This document shows, in pieces, positions 22,079 to 35,086 of a stretch of DNA of 64,000 nucleotides (position 1 is its first letter; every line of letters starts with the position of its first letter). The position numbers were made by a program, and so were the translations under genes. The notes below the pieces were generated by a model, which ran no database searches, was not told the DNA's origin, and worked only from the letters and a program-made list of their open reading frames with translations. Source of the DNA: Neodiprion pinetum (taxonomy: Eukaryota > Arthropoda > Insecta > Hymenoptera > Diprionidae); contig NC_060235.2 in the NCBI RefSeq assembly GCF_021155775.2, positions 30,482,607 through 30,546,606 on the forward strand, given 5' to 3'.

Positions 22079-25000
22079 GTGAGTAAAATTACATTTCAAA
22101 TTAACGCGAAATAAGTCCCCGACGTTTTAAAGTTAACAACATAAAGACTTATCCCATGATAATAATATTCTAGCTTTTGACACATGTTTCATTTTACTAA
22201 ATTCTTTTATCTCCTAACGATGCAGTTTATCTAACATCACTGCAATAACAAAATTCGAAAACACTTCTAGTCGTTTGCTCATGATTTGCAATGATTCATT
22301 AGCTTGCATCAACTGGGATTATTTTTCTGTAAACAACACTTGTTAGACTTACGATCCCCATGCCCCGATTTGGGTCATGAACAGTGCTAATACGCTTGAG
22401 ATAATTTTTAATAACGGATCAGATGGCACACGCTGTCTTGCCTTTCTCAAATTTTATTTATTTATTTTTTTTGGGAACATTGGATTTTCACATTTATTTT
22501 ACTAAAGTATTTTTTTTTAAACTATGCTTTATCAATAAATCTCATGGAGTGTGGAAAATGACTGGTGCTTGGAATCTTTATTTTGGAACATTCTCAACCT
22601 TGCCAAAGTTTTGATCCGATTTCAAACTTGCAAAATTCGTAAAAAATATATTATGTAAGAAGATATGTATTTTTGTTATATCGTTAGGTTCAGACCGGAT
22701 GAACAATACAGCGGGACACATAGTGAAGCTGGTTGTATCGCCGAAACCAATCGAAGGTGTGGGAATCAGGCCGATTATTCTTAAGAAAGAATCTCAATCT
22801 TTGAATTTGACTTGTCAAATTGTTTATCAAAAAACGGAGAGAAATGACATTCCATTACCGTATGAAGATCCACTGCCAACTTACATCGTTGACTGGAAAG
22901 CTTTGAATTCGAATGATAATCGGTTAGGGAATTTTGCTGATAATGTTTATTAGTTAACAATTCTTTTTCGCGATTCTCTCATCTTTACACAATTCACACT
23001 GCAATTAGGTTCAAACGTGGTCAGAATGAGAACAGCGCTTGGCTCTGGTTTGAGAAGCTCGCGGAAGCAGATGCTGGAGATTACAGCTGCCATGCCATTT
23101 CGTTGAACGCGTCTAGACAGCCTAAGGTGTCTGCCGAGATTCATTTGTCTGTCAAAAACCGTAAGTGTGGCTTTGGTTTCGGACAAATGTAGAAAATTTA
23201 TTACCCTGATATTTTTCCAGAAGTTGGAACATGCGGATCAAACTGGTTCAGATGCTACTCATCCCGTTGCATCAACCGGCGATATCTGTGCGATGGCATG
23301 GCCGACTGCGGGGATGGGGAGGACGAAACAGCCGTCGCTGGCTGTGGGCCGGATCCATGTGCCGGAAAGATACCTTGCGGGGAACGTTGTTTACCTCGTG
23401 CTTGGTGCTGCGATCTTGGTAACTGTAATGCAAGCTTGCCAATTGTTCGTCCTGACCCACCTGGAATTATTTCTACCGACCAGCAGCGGTTCAATGATAT
23501 GGGATTTCTGCAAACTACTATCTACACTGTCATTGGTGAGATCAACTTCTTTCTCTACTTTGTGCTGTTCTGAGTGTAATTTTATAGTACCTCTTTTGGT
23601 ATAAAATTTCACGTTAAAAGTGATTTCAGTCTTTATTAACATTTGTCATCTGATGTCAAACGATTGTTACTTGTAATGAATTGATATTTACATTTCAGGT
23701 TGCGCAATGGCATTCATGTTCATCGTTACAATACTAGTTATAATGATATGTAGAGTTCATATGAAACGTGCCATGAATTCGAGATGTCCGCAACAAGTGA
23801 GAAATCCAGGGTCGCGACCACGCCATAGCGTCCCATTGTATGATCTTGATGTGTACTTAAATAGAACTGCGGATATTAACAACCAAGGAGGTAAGCAAGA
23901 TTCAACTCCGAAAAGTATCTATTTATTACCTAATACATCCTACCAAATGCTATACGTTTTTCTAGGGGTCACAGTAACTTATAACATCAATAATGGAGTT
24001 CAATTTGTTGGAAGGCCTGTAGAGCCACCACCATATTCTGAAATTGCACCCGTTCCCCCGAGGGAAGGCCCTCCACCCCCATATGTGTCCCGCGAAAATC
24101 TGCTTGACTCTCCGATCGTGTCAAACTTGAATTCCAATGAAGTCCAGCAAGCGAACAGTCATAGTTTAACTACGGAATTTATTAGCAACGAAGGTACGGG
24201 ATCTCGGATTGCTTGTAATTATCAGAACAATCTTAACTCGGCAAGTGTTAATTGTTTTTCGAGTGGTCAGATACCAGGGCCCCAAACTACACCGGGTTTC
24301 AATCGTTTCAACATGAGTTTAATATGTGATAATACGTCGAACACGACATTAAATACTTCTACTAGTACAGCTCTTAATACTAGCAGCAATTCGGACTCTA
24401 GTAGTAATGATTCTGTCGGGAATTTTGCCATCTGCAGAAACATAACGTCACATTCGCAAAATTTCGAGCCGGAGTATACAGAAACAGATTCACTCTTGAC
24501 AGAAAATCGTCGCGATGTTCAGACCCAGTGTGCAGATCGTATTGTACGAAGTTCTGATTACCCTTGTACAGTTTTGAACGGCCAAATAACTAATGGAATT
24601 CAAGATACGGTTGGAGTTTTAAAGAACACCACTAGTGCAGAGGTTCCTGCATTGTTATCCGATAATCACAGTGGTCAAACTCCTAAAGAAACACTGAACG
24701 ATGTCAGTAATAACTTTGATTCGAAAATGAGTACAAATTTTCCTGTCAACAAACGGTATGAATCACAAATATTGAAAAACTTGGAAGCAGAATCTTCTTT
24801 CTTAGACTCGGAATTCAAAATCTCATGTTCTGGTGAAACTAGGATAAATAAGAATGATAATTCGGTTCAGAAGTCAATTCCAGTTGGGATAAATTCGTTG
24901 AGCAATCAAGACATGGATTCTACCTTGCAGAGACTTAGCTCCAAAACAGTTTTGGACCTGAGCTTACTAGGTGAGTCGTCGAAAAATAATTTGTCAAGAA

Positions 25001-25548
25001 ATAATAGCGAAACTGCGAGATCCTTGCCATTTCATTTAAATTTCAACAACCCGGTGCGCGGTTATGTAGAATCTGACAGAGATTTAGGCGGATATAACTC
25101 GAGTCTAGTAATTGCAAATGGAGATCCAATCAAAACACACCGTATATTAGAAATGAATAATCTTTCGTCTACAAATGACTCTGTGAAATCCTCCTCCAGA
25201 ATGAGTACAATTAGGAAAGATTTAAGCGATCGTGTATCAAACGTGTCTTTGAGTCGTGAAAACCTCGCTACATGCACAGAGGACTCACCGACTAATGATG
25301 ATGAAAGTATGGAACGTTTTCCTGGATATTTGAATATAAAAGACGACCAAATGCTGAGGGTGCCTTTAGTAGCTACTGAAGATAGCTTGGTGAATTACAA
25401 TAATTTCACTGCCAGTCTGACCACGAGTGATATACTGGAAGATGGCAAACAGACTATTCAATCTGAAGGCAGTATGCCGATAAGAGAAACTGAACCGTTG
25501 GTAATGCCTTTGCGTGAGTCGTTTATTGGCGTTCGAAAAGAAGAATGA
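22021..25548 (+). CDS. Ig + LDL-receptor class A single-pass membrane protein with PPxY tail
   Basis: Six exons (22021-22078, 22688-22922, 23009-23160, 23221-23535, 23699-23890, 23966-25548) join in phase to 844 residues. Order: signal peptide (MQYITAFVLILLWTV, residues 1-19); Ig-like domain with Cys in LNLTCQ and DAGDYSCHA; LDLa domain at about 153-190 with six Cys and the calcium motif CDGMADCGDGEDE; a further Cys-rich patch; a membrane helix at about 250-272 (FMFIVTILVIMICRV); then about 570 cytoplasmic residues rich in Ser/Asn. PPxY motifs at 338-341 and 353-357 are family-typical ligands for WW domains of NEDD4-like ubiquitin ligases. The outline resembles LDLRAD3/LDLRAD4-type proteins with an added Ig domain. 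No gene name can be assigned from sequence alone. Confidence 0.88.
22688..22922 (+). CDS. Ig/LDLa gene exon 2: Ig-like domain, first half
   Basis: Acceptor tcgttag, donor cg|gttagg; phase 1 in, 2 out. Contains the first Ig cysteine (LNLTCQIVY) and the core Trp context YIVDWKALN. Confidence 0.8.
23009..23160 (+). CDS. Ig/LDLa gene exon 3: Ig-like domain, second half
   Basis: Acceptor gcaattag, donor c|gtaagt; phase 2 in, 1 out. Contains the classic Ig motif EADAGDYSCHA. No long ORF covers this exon, so it is easily missed. Confidence 0.85.
23221..23535 (+). CDS. Ig/LDLa gene exon 4: LDLa domain
   Basis: Acceptor tttttccag, donor g|gtgaga; phase 1 in and out. Encodes a six-cysteine LDLa module ending CGDGEDETAVAGC, followed by a second Cys cluster (CAGKIPCGERC, WCCDLGNC) that may be a degenerate second module. 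Confidence 0.9.
23699..25548 (+). CDS. Ig/LDLa gene exons 5-6: membrane helix and cytoplasmic tail
   Basis: Acceptor catttcag. Exon 5 probably ends at 23890 (g|gtaagc) and exon 6 starts at 23966 after tttttctag, but the 75-nt intron has no stop and is divisible by three, so an unspliced reading (extra 25 residues) is also open. The tail carries PPPYSEIAP and PPPPYV and ends at TGA 25548. Confidence 0.88.
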
Positions 25549-27890
25549 AAATATTTTTAATAACAACTATACGAAAACGATTTTACACGGCCTCGATGAG
25601 GTGAAATTTTAGTGCACAGCACATTTGAATTCAAGAAAGTGTTCTTATATCGATGACGCGACAGTGACCCGTGTTTTTTTGGTTTGTCGAATACATTTCT
25701 ACTGTTGATCGTAAAAATAAGATGGCAGCAGCTAATCAAAGTTGATGTAGAAAACAGACTCATATACAAGCTTAAACGCAGGCGGTTTTTCATTTACTAG
25801 AAGACTAAGGTGATAATCTATTACACTTGGCAGCATAGAATACATATTGCACTTGCAATCAGTAAAGCTCTTATACCTCGGCTCACTGTTGCAAGAGTAT
25901 TAGTGCAGTAGTGACGGCAGTTAACTCAGCTTTAAGGAGAAACAAAAAATTAACTCAATTAAAAAACGAAGTCAGTCTTCCCAATTCAAGTTTCGCCAAT
26001 CCTAAACTATTATCAATTATTCGTTTCTTTAATTTTTTTTCCCAGCCCACATTTTATGCGAATATTTTTACGAAGTATGAAGAGTATTTACGAAGTATTA
26101 TAGGACAGGATCATTTCATACGAAATTGTGCAATCGATTCACGCTCATATCTCCGAAGTGGCTAATGTTTTTCTAATCCTCCTATCGTAATAAGTAACGT
26201 GCACGACAAATATTGAATATGCCTAAAAAAAATTTGTCGGAGATTTGAATTTTCAACGGTTTTATCTACAATAAGGTCGAGTTAACTGCAAAAATTCTCA
26301 TTCTATATGAAATTTTGGACATTGGAATCGGGTTCTTCAGGCAATTTCACATAAGAAATGTTACTTACAATTATTCTTACGCTCACGGAAAGAGTAGACA
26401 CATTTTTTTACGACTTATACGTCGTAATTGTCGCTGAAACCGTTGAAAATTCATACAGCATGAAATGGCTGCACCATTTGATGAAGAATGACCGAATATA
26501 TCCTTGATTATTCAACTTCACTAATAATAGGTAATGAATTTTATTTAATTTCTCATATTTAACAATTTTGTTCTCGAATTTTCGAATAAATATAGTAATT
26601 ATATAATCGTAACTTACAATTAGTTATACGAAATGAAATTCACTCAACTATCAAGGATATAGAAAAAAAAGTTACGATATCTTGCAATAATCATTGTAAT
26701 GCCTCTATTAAAGCTGATAGATTTTAAATCTAATATTAGATAGTGTCAATCTATATTTAAACTAGACATACGTATTGAGAATCAATTGACTTAATAATAA
26801 TGGTTAAAGTACAGTAGACAATAAGGGATTAACGCATGCATTATGCAGAATGCCAATTGTAGATATATTCAAAAGCTGTGTGTGAATATTTTATGCATTG
26901 TGTTCAAGAAAAGACTAGAGAATATTTTTGATTGCATCGACATCGGCGGTCATTCATATCAATGTTATAAAAGAAGACATGTAATAAAACTAAAAAACAA
27001 AAAGAATGTAAGGAAATCGGATATGAAAGGAATCGTCTATAATGCGTTACATATCGAGTGAATGATGTTGGAATATAACATCTTACTGCATTGTGATTAT
27101 TTACATAGGTATACATGTATGTATGTACAAAGATATAGTTGTACATTTTTTTAGGATCCTGCTTAGAGTTGTTTTTGCGTTCCGTTTTTATTGCGCACAC
27201 GTTTTCAGAGGCTCAACTACAGTATACTACATGAATACGTGCGTTTCGAATTGATGCACATCGATAATATACGTAAATTTACGGGTCGGAAACCCCCCCC
27301 CCGAATATCATAAAAAATGTTATACGTCAGTGAAAACTGCAAGAATCAGATCTCCTGTTAAATTATAAAATTGTTGAATCGATTGACCCTTGGGTTACCA
27401 TGCCTACTGTAAACTTAAGAATTGAATATTCTAATAGTATCTATACACAATTTTTCCCGCTATTTCTCATAATAATATTGTTTACTATTATACCATGATG
27501 TTGAAAATATATTGCCATTTTCAATTACTGTTATATTCCTATTTACATATTTACTTCACAGTAGTTATACCTATAACTACTCTTCACCTACTCAGCAACT
27601 TCCTCATTTTTCCAGATCCGACACCAGCCTGGACGGCATTGTGTAAAAGTGTACTAATCCCATGTAGACTCCAAATGCCACCGCCTAACTCCACCTCATT
27701 CCCAGTTGTAAATGAGCGCATTGCAATGTAACGTACGTACATATCACAAACACAACTTGTGCAAATGTACTTATCACGAGTAGATATACTTATCGTTGTC
27801 AAAAATGTCTCCCGAGGAGAGATGAAAAAGTTTCGTCTGATTCAATAGTGTATCTGTTTTTAAATCCGTCATGGTTGCGCCGATATAATT
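25549..27890. other. Intergenic, AT-rich
   Basis: No gene seen. A 16-17 bp inverted repeat (about 26247-26262 with 26437-26453, GAATTTTCAACGGTTT type) spans 190 nt. A poly-C run is at 27294-27302. Open frames of 60-84 codons here have no recognisable content. Confidence 0.5.
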
Positions 27891-28136
27891 TTTTTTTATA
27901 TATATATATAATAAGATAATTTTTTTTTATGAACAGAAATAAAAATGTTCATCATTATTTGCACAATGATGTAAAAGGAGAAGTTCCAAAAGAGAAGGTC
28001 ATTCGCATTCGCTGTCGGTGGATATGAACAAGTAAGTTTCAACAAAAAGAACAAAGATATATCGTTCTCGTTATGTACGTGCTTCCAAAGCATTCATATG
28101 ACAATTTAATTGGTCGTATTTTGCAGTGAATACTAC

Positions 28137-28906
28137 GCGTGTGATCTGTACAAATCAAAAACGGAGAAATTGAAAATGGTGGTTTGAAAAGTGCCAGGCA
28201 GGCATGAATTTTGCACATGCTCATCGATAATATCGATTGAACCGACACGTTCATCTCGATCAAAGTTTCTTCTCCAGAGTCCAAAAGTCACAACGTTTTC
28301 TGACAGTGTCTCCAGAGATGTGATCGCCTGAACATGTCGCCTTGCCATGTGCTGATCAAATGCCCAACTCTCGAGTGGGAACAAGTCCATTACCACAGTA
28401 TTTGGTATCATTGTGGTATTGTTGTTGTCAACGCAAGTCGACTTGACCTGAACGAAGTTGAATATCCCCGACGAATTCCGAATGGCCCCACATGATTCGA
28501 TCGTCTATCATTGGCGCACTGATGGATCGCGCAATTCATGATGCCTACTCTCACTGTTTTCCCCGCGGACGAATGCCGTCGAAAGCCATCAATCGATACA
28601 TCGTCGGTGGATTCAGGTTCGTAAGATTCACTTTGAATTCACATTCAATTCCTTCGTGGCGCAACGTTTGCTCGATATAACCATTCTCTGCAATTATTTT
28701 CATCGTAGAATTCTCCAATGTTTCGTACAACATGATTAAACGTTGCGATTTCTGTTTACGACGGAACCCGTTGCGGATTTTGTATCTTTTGTCACTCTGT
28801 AGAGTCGCATTTGCCACTGTATTTTGCATCTTCTTCGGTACGTCCGCTATTACCATTTCCTCGTGATCATCGAATGCCATTATGGCACCAGCGATGTCTT
28901 GACGTC
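28137..28906 (-). pseudogene. Decayed copy of the vanin-like last exon
   Basis: Read on the minus strand from acceptor atatttcag (exon start 28906, phase 1, same as gene 3 exon 7). Three frames in succession match gene 3: HEGIECEFKV with YRLMAFDG (vs ADGIKCEFEV with FKFFAYTG), then NCAIHQC (vs VCAIVRC) in a second frame from about 28555, then SLETLSENVVTFGLWRRNF (vs LSSEAQGLVVFGIVRKFF) in a third frame from about 28430. Two frameshifts break it, and no upstream vanin exons were found beside it. A hydrophobic frame at about 27930-28010 (NDLLFWNFSFYIIVQIMMN) could be the decayed membrane anchor. Confidence 0.65.
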
Positions 28907-28989
28907 CTGAAATATCGGTGTCAAATCGATTAGTGGAGCGGTTGCACACACAAATGTGTAAATACATTTTATAAATTAATTTCAACAAT

Positions 28990-31900
28990 GTTTTGATTTT
29001 TCGCGGCTACGTAGCTTAAAATCTGGACGACATAAGACAAAAGTTCGTTCACAAACATTTTAGGTTCTCTTGTGAACTTCTCGAGAGTATTTTTTTCGGA
29101 ATTTTCATAACCCGTTTCAGTGTAGTTTTGATACGAAATGCGCGCAGATTATTCGCAACTGAATAGTGCCCTGACCGAATGGGCTACTTCTTCAATGCGA
29201 AAGGTTGTCTGAAAACTTAATAGCAGGAGGTGCGGTAGTTCAGAAGATATATCAATAAATATTCACACAGTGGCGAAAATTCGGTTCAAACTTCGCGGCG
29301 CGGCAAGGTATTTGCTTACCCTGCGCGTAACACTACTGCGCACTCGAGCGCGATCTTCAATTGTTGCGCGTGTTGTTTATAACCTCAGTTGACGACGTTT
29401 TCTCGAGGTGTATTCTTTAGTCTATCATTTATTACGATTCCTGCCACGACATGTGAGTTCCGTACTGCCGCGGACAATATTTTTGAAGCGTATTCATCCA
29501 AGGTAAGAATTCAACGATGTGTCGCGTATCGTAATACCGACTGTATAACTTTCATCACTCATACCGCCACATTACGAGTATAGTACGTATGGGTGAAAAA
29601 TTTTACAGTTCCACGTAAATTGTTACTTGTAACTTTTGAACTACTTTTCCGCCCACTACGAAACTTGCAGACAGACAATCTTTGGCATTGCAAAAGACAT
29701 GGTGTATGAAAAATTCAGCAAATTCTATTAGGGCACTATTTTGTTATAGAAGATTTTCGAAGATTTTTTGTCAAAACTATACTTTAACGGGGCACGAAAA
29801 ATCGCACAAAATTATTTTTATTTCGTACAAAGGTCTTTGCATCTATGCGAAAATTTTGTATAGGAACTTTTTCCATATATCATCTGTATTTCGATCTCTG
29901 CATGTTGACTTGAAAAAATGAGAAATCGTCAAAAGCTGATTTTTCGACTAGCTGTTATAAGAAAATGATTGGTCAGGAAGATCTGAAAACATTCAGATTT
30001 CATGCTTTCAATACGAACTTCAAGTGATTAAAAGGGCGAAAACATCAAAAGTGGTCAGGGAAAAAATCTGTTTTTTTCGTTCGATTTGAGGTTAGATCTT
30101 CCAAAGATACGATTTGTAAAATCCAGCTTGATTCTCATGGAAAACGGACTTGAAAAAGTTCACCGGTTTAATTTTGTTTGAAGTACGATATATATATTAT
30201 ATATAATATAAGGTTATGTTCACGATCGCGTTAATCAGAGAAAGAAATGTTTAGTTAAAATCAGAAAATAAAAATATTTTTGTTACGCTATCTATATTAA
30301 TGCGCTATCTATAGATAGAGATTTGAGTTTAAACTAATTAATTATATGGGAGATGTGCAAGAGTCAGTCAAAAGTTTTTTGGATTAGCCACTGGAGTCGG
30401 GCGCTACAATCGGGCAGAAACGAAACGCGCTGGGTTACAGATTTTTCAGTCGAGCTCTAGACATAGTGACGATCAGAAGTGCTCGAGACAGATAAGTAGA
30501 TTTCGGTTTCGAAGCAACAGCGACACGAGGGGGGAGTCCGTCAATTTTGAAGTTGAATATGAGTATACGCGGATGCATATCAGAGGCGCCTGGATCTTTG
30601 CGGCGTGGACACCGGGTGTTCATGTGGCCGCGTAGGGATCCCGGCATCTGATTATAAGTAAGTAAAGGAATATCGGTATTCCCGTCTCAATTTATTTTGG
30701 GCTAGAATAAACTGGAAGGAAAATGTAAAATTGTCACGATTCAATATTTTCAGCCCTGAAATAAGAAATTTTACCGACTCAAAGCTTTCATATACAAGGT
30801 GGCGAGGCTGAATGTTACGCATATTATTACTTTCAAGTGTAATCTCAAAATTCCAAGGATATTCAGTCAACTTTTCCTTGAGACGTGGTCAAAGTAGTAA
30901 AAGAATGGCGAAAATGTGCAAAAATCGCAATTTTCGACGTTGCACCGCCGCTCACAAAAATCTGAAATAATTCACAGGGGTACTATACACCTAAAGCAAT
31001 GAAATGAAGATAAAAAAGTTTTGTTACATGGACTCGATTTCGAAGTATAACGATGTTTAACTCGAATTAATTTTTTTCGGTACCTTGGGAGTGGTCCTTC
31101 GCGACTACATTAATTCACGTAAAGGGTCTTTTGGTAATGGATATTCATAATTTTTTTCATAAGGATCCGTCACTCGAGTCTTGAGATAAAAAATGAAATG
31201 CATTTAATGGCATGCTTTCATGTATTTTCTGGTTACTTCCCTAGTTATGGTTCGATTGAAAAAGTGACCTAAGTGGCGCTCCGAACCAGTAACTATTACT
31301 TTAACTGGTCGGTTACAGCTAACCGAATTATACAACGACCCCAAAAACTAGAGGGTGGAAATGAACGCATTTATTAAGCAAGTTTTCCGGATATAATAAA
31401 ATGACAATAACAAGTGATCATTCCACTTTGCCAACTTCTCTCGCTGTGGTTACGAACATAATTGATATATTCCGAACGCGGTCAATATAAAACTTTCATC
31501 GTGCTTACCAGGGCAACAACGACCATAGCTGTTTTCAGTAGAAAAGTTTCCAAAGATTGTCCGCCTTTAAGGGTTATTAATTAATATTTTCTAGAATTTT
31601 GGGAAATGATTTCGATAATTTGTATTTTTCGGGAAATATTCTTGTGCTATTTGGAGTCGTTTTGACTTGTGAATTAAAATACTCAAAACACATATTCGAT
31701 ATACGCTTAAAAATTCAAACGAAACTCCGCCAATAGATCTATTTTTTCTTTATTCATACAGTATAAGGTTCCCAGCAAAAGTACAAATATAAAATATTCT
31801 TAAACTCATTTTAAAATTTATTTACAATGAATGAATCTTAGTAGCTAATCGTACACATGAATAAATGAAAATCACTGATTCCAAAAACTGAATAAAAACA

Positions 31901-33930
31901 TAATTACAAATACATGATTTCGGCGTCCTTAAGAGGATGCCAAATATAGTCAGTCTTCGCGTACTTAGTAAAACGTTAATGTTTTTCATTATCATCAAAG
32001 CTTACACAGGACTGATGTGAAAATACCGCAGTCACCGCAATTCTACATGCAATTCCGAACAAAAATACGCAAAAGCTTTTGTGGTCTATATGAAAAGAAG
32101 ACTAGGAAATATATTCCTGTAATAACTGTTAATTCAACTACAAGAATATATTTTCTTGTCATTATTGTTGCGTAAATCAAAATTTCTTTGCGCCTACTGC
32201 AACATTCTCACATCGCGATCGGTAAGGTGTGATGAATTTTAGTTTATTGATTATAAGTCAAATATAAAAGAAAGGGAAATAAATAGACAATTACGAGAAA
32301 TAGTTGTTGACGAAGAGAAAATTAGGCATTTATTTGGGTCATTTTGGTTTAAAAAGTCAACTATAATTTAATAGTACAGAATACCCAATTTATAGTCCCT
32401 GCACGTCGCAACCCAACAAACTTGGTTTGTTTTTACACAACTCTCTCCTTCTAAAATCGTAGGCCTACTAATTTGCCGATCTGCTGATCCGCTGATACGT
32501 CCGAACTTCGGTTCTTACTTTCGTCTATCAAAATATATACATCGTCACAAAACGTTGACTGATTCATCCTGTTAACAGGCTCGATTCGTTCATATTTTTA
32601 TATCTACTTATGCTAGATATAAAATATTAAAGGGCTTTTTTCATGGTTTATCGTTTCTGAAATAGTAATAGTAGCACTCATACTTTCAACCACTCAGGCA
32701 CACCATTGAACAAATACAATTTAATCACGTAAACTCACACTCGAACGGTCCATCGTTGAAGCATTAGGTGTTGAATGTACGTGTCCAGAAGTAAGACTTG
32801 TTAAAGGTCGTTTTATCTGTATACTGTACGGTAATTATTTGTGTGCGTGTGTAAGCATGTTTGCTTGTGTGTGTAACGTGTGTGTCAAGTTATACGTATT
32901 GTTGATGACCGAACGAGAGAAAAGTGGATTAGCGAAAGTAACAGCGAACGACGCAGAAAAGGTATGAGTTCGAAAGGAAAGAGAGTACGTACGTGTGACC
33001 GGATGCGAATATTCCGAGCAGTTGTGTAATTATTCTGTTGTAGTATAATGAACTATTTATTCATTACAAACTACGGTCCTTTATAATATAATTGGTTTTA
33101 AATATCTCATAATATACTTTTGATGCATGTTACCGGCACTCCAACGTCTATTTTCTATTTAAATCTACCTCTTCTTCTCCCGTTAATTATTTAGAATTTA
33201 AGCCTTGTTATCACACTTATCATTTGAATAATTCCAGCTGTGATAATAAGTATAAGATATTTCAAGTAAAAAAAACGACACTTTTCAACGATAAACGGTA
33301 TTAACAAAGATTGTTTATCCATACCATGACGCTGATGGGAATACACGATTTAAGTTTACAATTTTTACTATATACATACACCTATTGTCAATAATTTATG
33401 TACAGAATGGGTGAATGAATGACTGCAGGGATGCATGCATATTTGACATGCTGTTAGCTATTAGTATAAACGAGATAATAAAAATAAGAAAGAAAAATGA
33501 TCATAATTTTCAGATCAGACAGATAAAAATAGTACTACAAATTAATTTCAATAAATGCTAGGCAACGCAAGAATAATCTGCGCTATGATAGATAAAAATA
33601 ATTCAGAGACACACCCATCTGGTCTACCGTGATGGTATTCGAATCCCAACCAACAACTAACTTTTTTAAAAACTCGCAGAATAAGTTCTTAACAAAATTC
33701 CCAGGCTATGACTCGAAGCGAACAGTGACATTAGAGTTATATCGTAAGACGGCGGGTACAGAATGTCGCCCCGGGGATTGTCAACCTGTTACCAAAGCAA
33801 GGGCAGTTTTTCAGCTGTTTACCTTCCGGCACACCCACATGTAGCGCGTCTATACATACGGTCTACTTTCGCGCGTGACGTCGAGGGCGAATAATTTAAA
33901 CTGTCGCAAAGACGGGAAAAAAAACAAGGA
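28990..33930. other. Intergenic, AT-rich, no gene seen
   Basis: Both strands were scanned. Open frames are short and carry no recognisable domain. Short palindromic AT runs (30190-30212) are present. No tRNA or other RNA gene was recognised. Confidence 0.5.
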
Positions 33931-33939
33931 AACAAGTGA

Positions 33940-33945
33940 TTTATT
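33940..33945 (-). terminator. Polyadenylation signal of the vanin-like gene
   Basis: AATAAA on the minus strand (TTTATT on the plus), about 290 nt after the stop codon at 34233. Confidence 0.45.
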
Positions 33946-34232
33946 GAAGTGGCCAAAACGCTCTGGTATAGCAATTTTCTCATCGCTACTCGTTTCCAAG
34001 TCCAAGCAATAATGTCATTTTTTTCAATTTTTTCATCCTAAAGACTGCGAGCAAACTGTATCAAAGCTCAGAAAACTCGTATACCAGTCTGTTTTGGTAA
34101 CGCCATCCTCACCGGACCACGTTTGTTATCACTTAGCGCTAAAAGTAGTGAGATGGAATGAAAATAATCCACGGATAACGCGGACCCAGTCAAACTCAGA
34201 GATTCTAGAGCGAGAAGTTGGGATAGTTAAAT

Positions 34233-35086
34233 TTAATCGGTGATTCTCGACAATATTTGTCTTCGGTACTTGATCGCAACATAGACCAGTGCAAAAAGGA
34301 CAACGGGAAATATGGTACACAATATGATATACGGATATATGGGTGATGTTAAATCGCGTTCAAGATCGGGGACTAGCGGTGAACAGTTGTCAGGATTATC
34401 ATTCGTATTAGCTGGGAGCGTCACGTAATTATCGGCCGTGTCGTTGGACTTTTCAGTCCATCCAAGAAAGAATTTCCTCACAATTCCAAAAACTACCAAT
34501 CCCTGCGCTTCCGAGCTCAGAACCATCGTCTGTACCATCTTCCCCGTGGAGATCGTTGAGTTCATTGTAGACGGGATCTCATAATACCCGTGCTGCAAGG
34601 TATTCTGAAAAACCAGTTCGTGCTTTGTTTGGTTGTAGGTAGTCTTTATTTTTATGCTACTGAAAGTGACTCGGGACGTTCCGACCAGGCCGCATTTATC
34701 GAGCGAATTACTGCCACACCTAACGATTGCACAAACACTGGTGGCGAACGAAGAGCACTTTTCGCCAAGGACGTCATCCTTTCCAGTGTAGGCAAAGAAT
34801 TTGAATGATTCTGTTTTTCTTGCCGATAAATCGGCGGTAACTTCGAACTCGCATTTGATGCCATCAGCCTCCCATGTCCATTGACTAGTATCATTATCGA
34901 TTTTACTTGTGAACGGTGTAATGTTTGCATACTTCAGTTTGATGTCCTTGTTACGAACGACACAATCATTTCCTATCGGTTCGGTGACACTTTGACTTAT
35001 TTCATCGATCGAGACCCTCCCCTTTCTGGGCACAATATCGACAATGGCAGAGTTGAGCCTAGCAGCTTTAGGGTCGTAGCCTGCAC
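34233..35086 (-). CDS. Vanin-like exon 7: C-terminal domain and membrane anchor
   Basis: Acceptor ggtattgcag, phase 1 in, stop TGA. Encodes the vanin C-terminal domain with several Cys (CAIVRCGSNSLDKCG), potential N-glycosylation sites (e.g. NQTK, NSTI), and a membrane helix with a basic tail RRQILSRITD. The anchor is a true transmembrane segment, whereas mammalian vanin-1 uses GPI. Confidence 0.92.
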
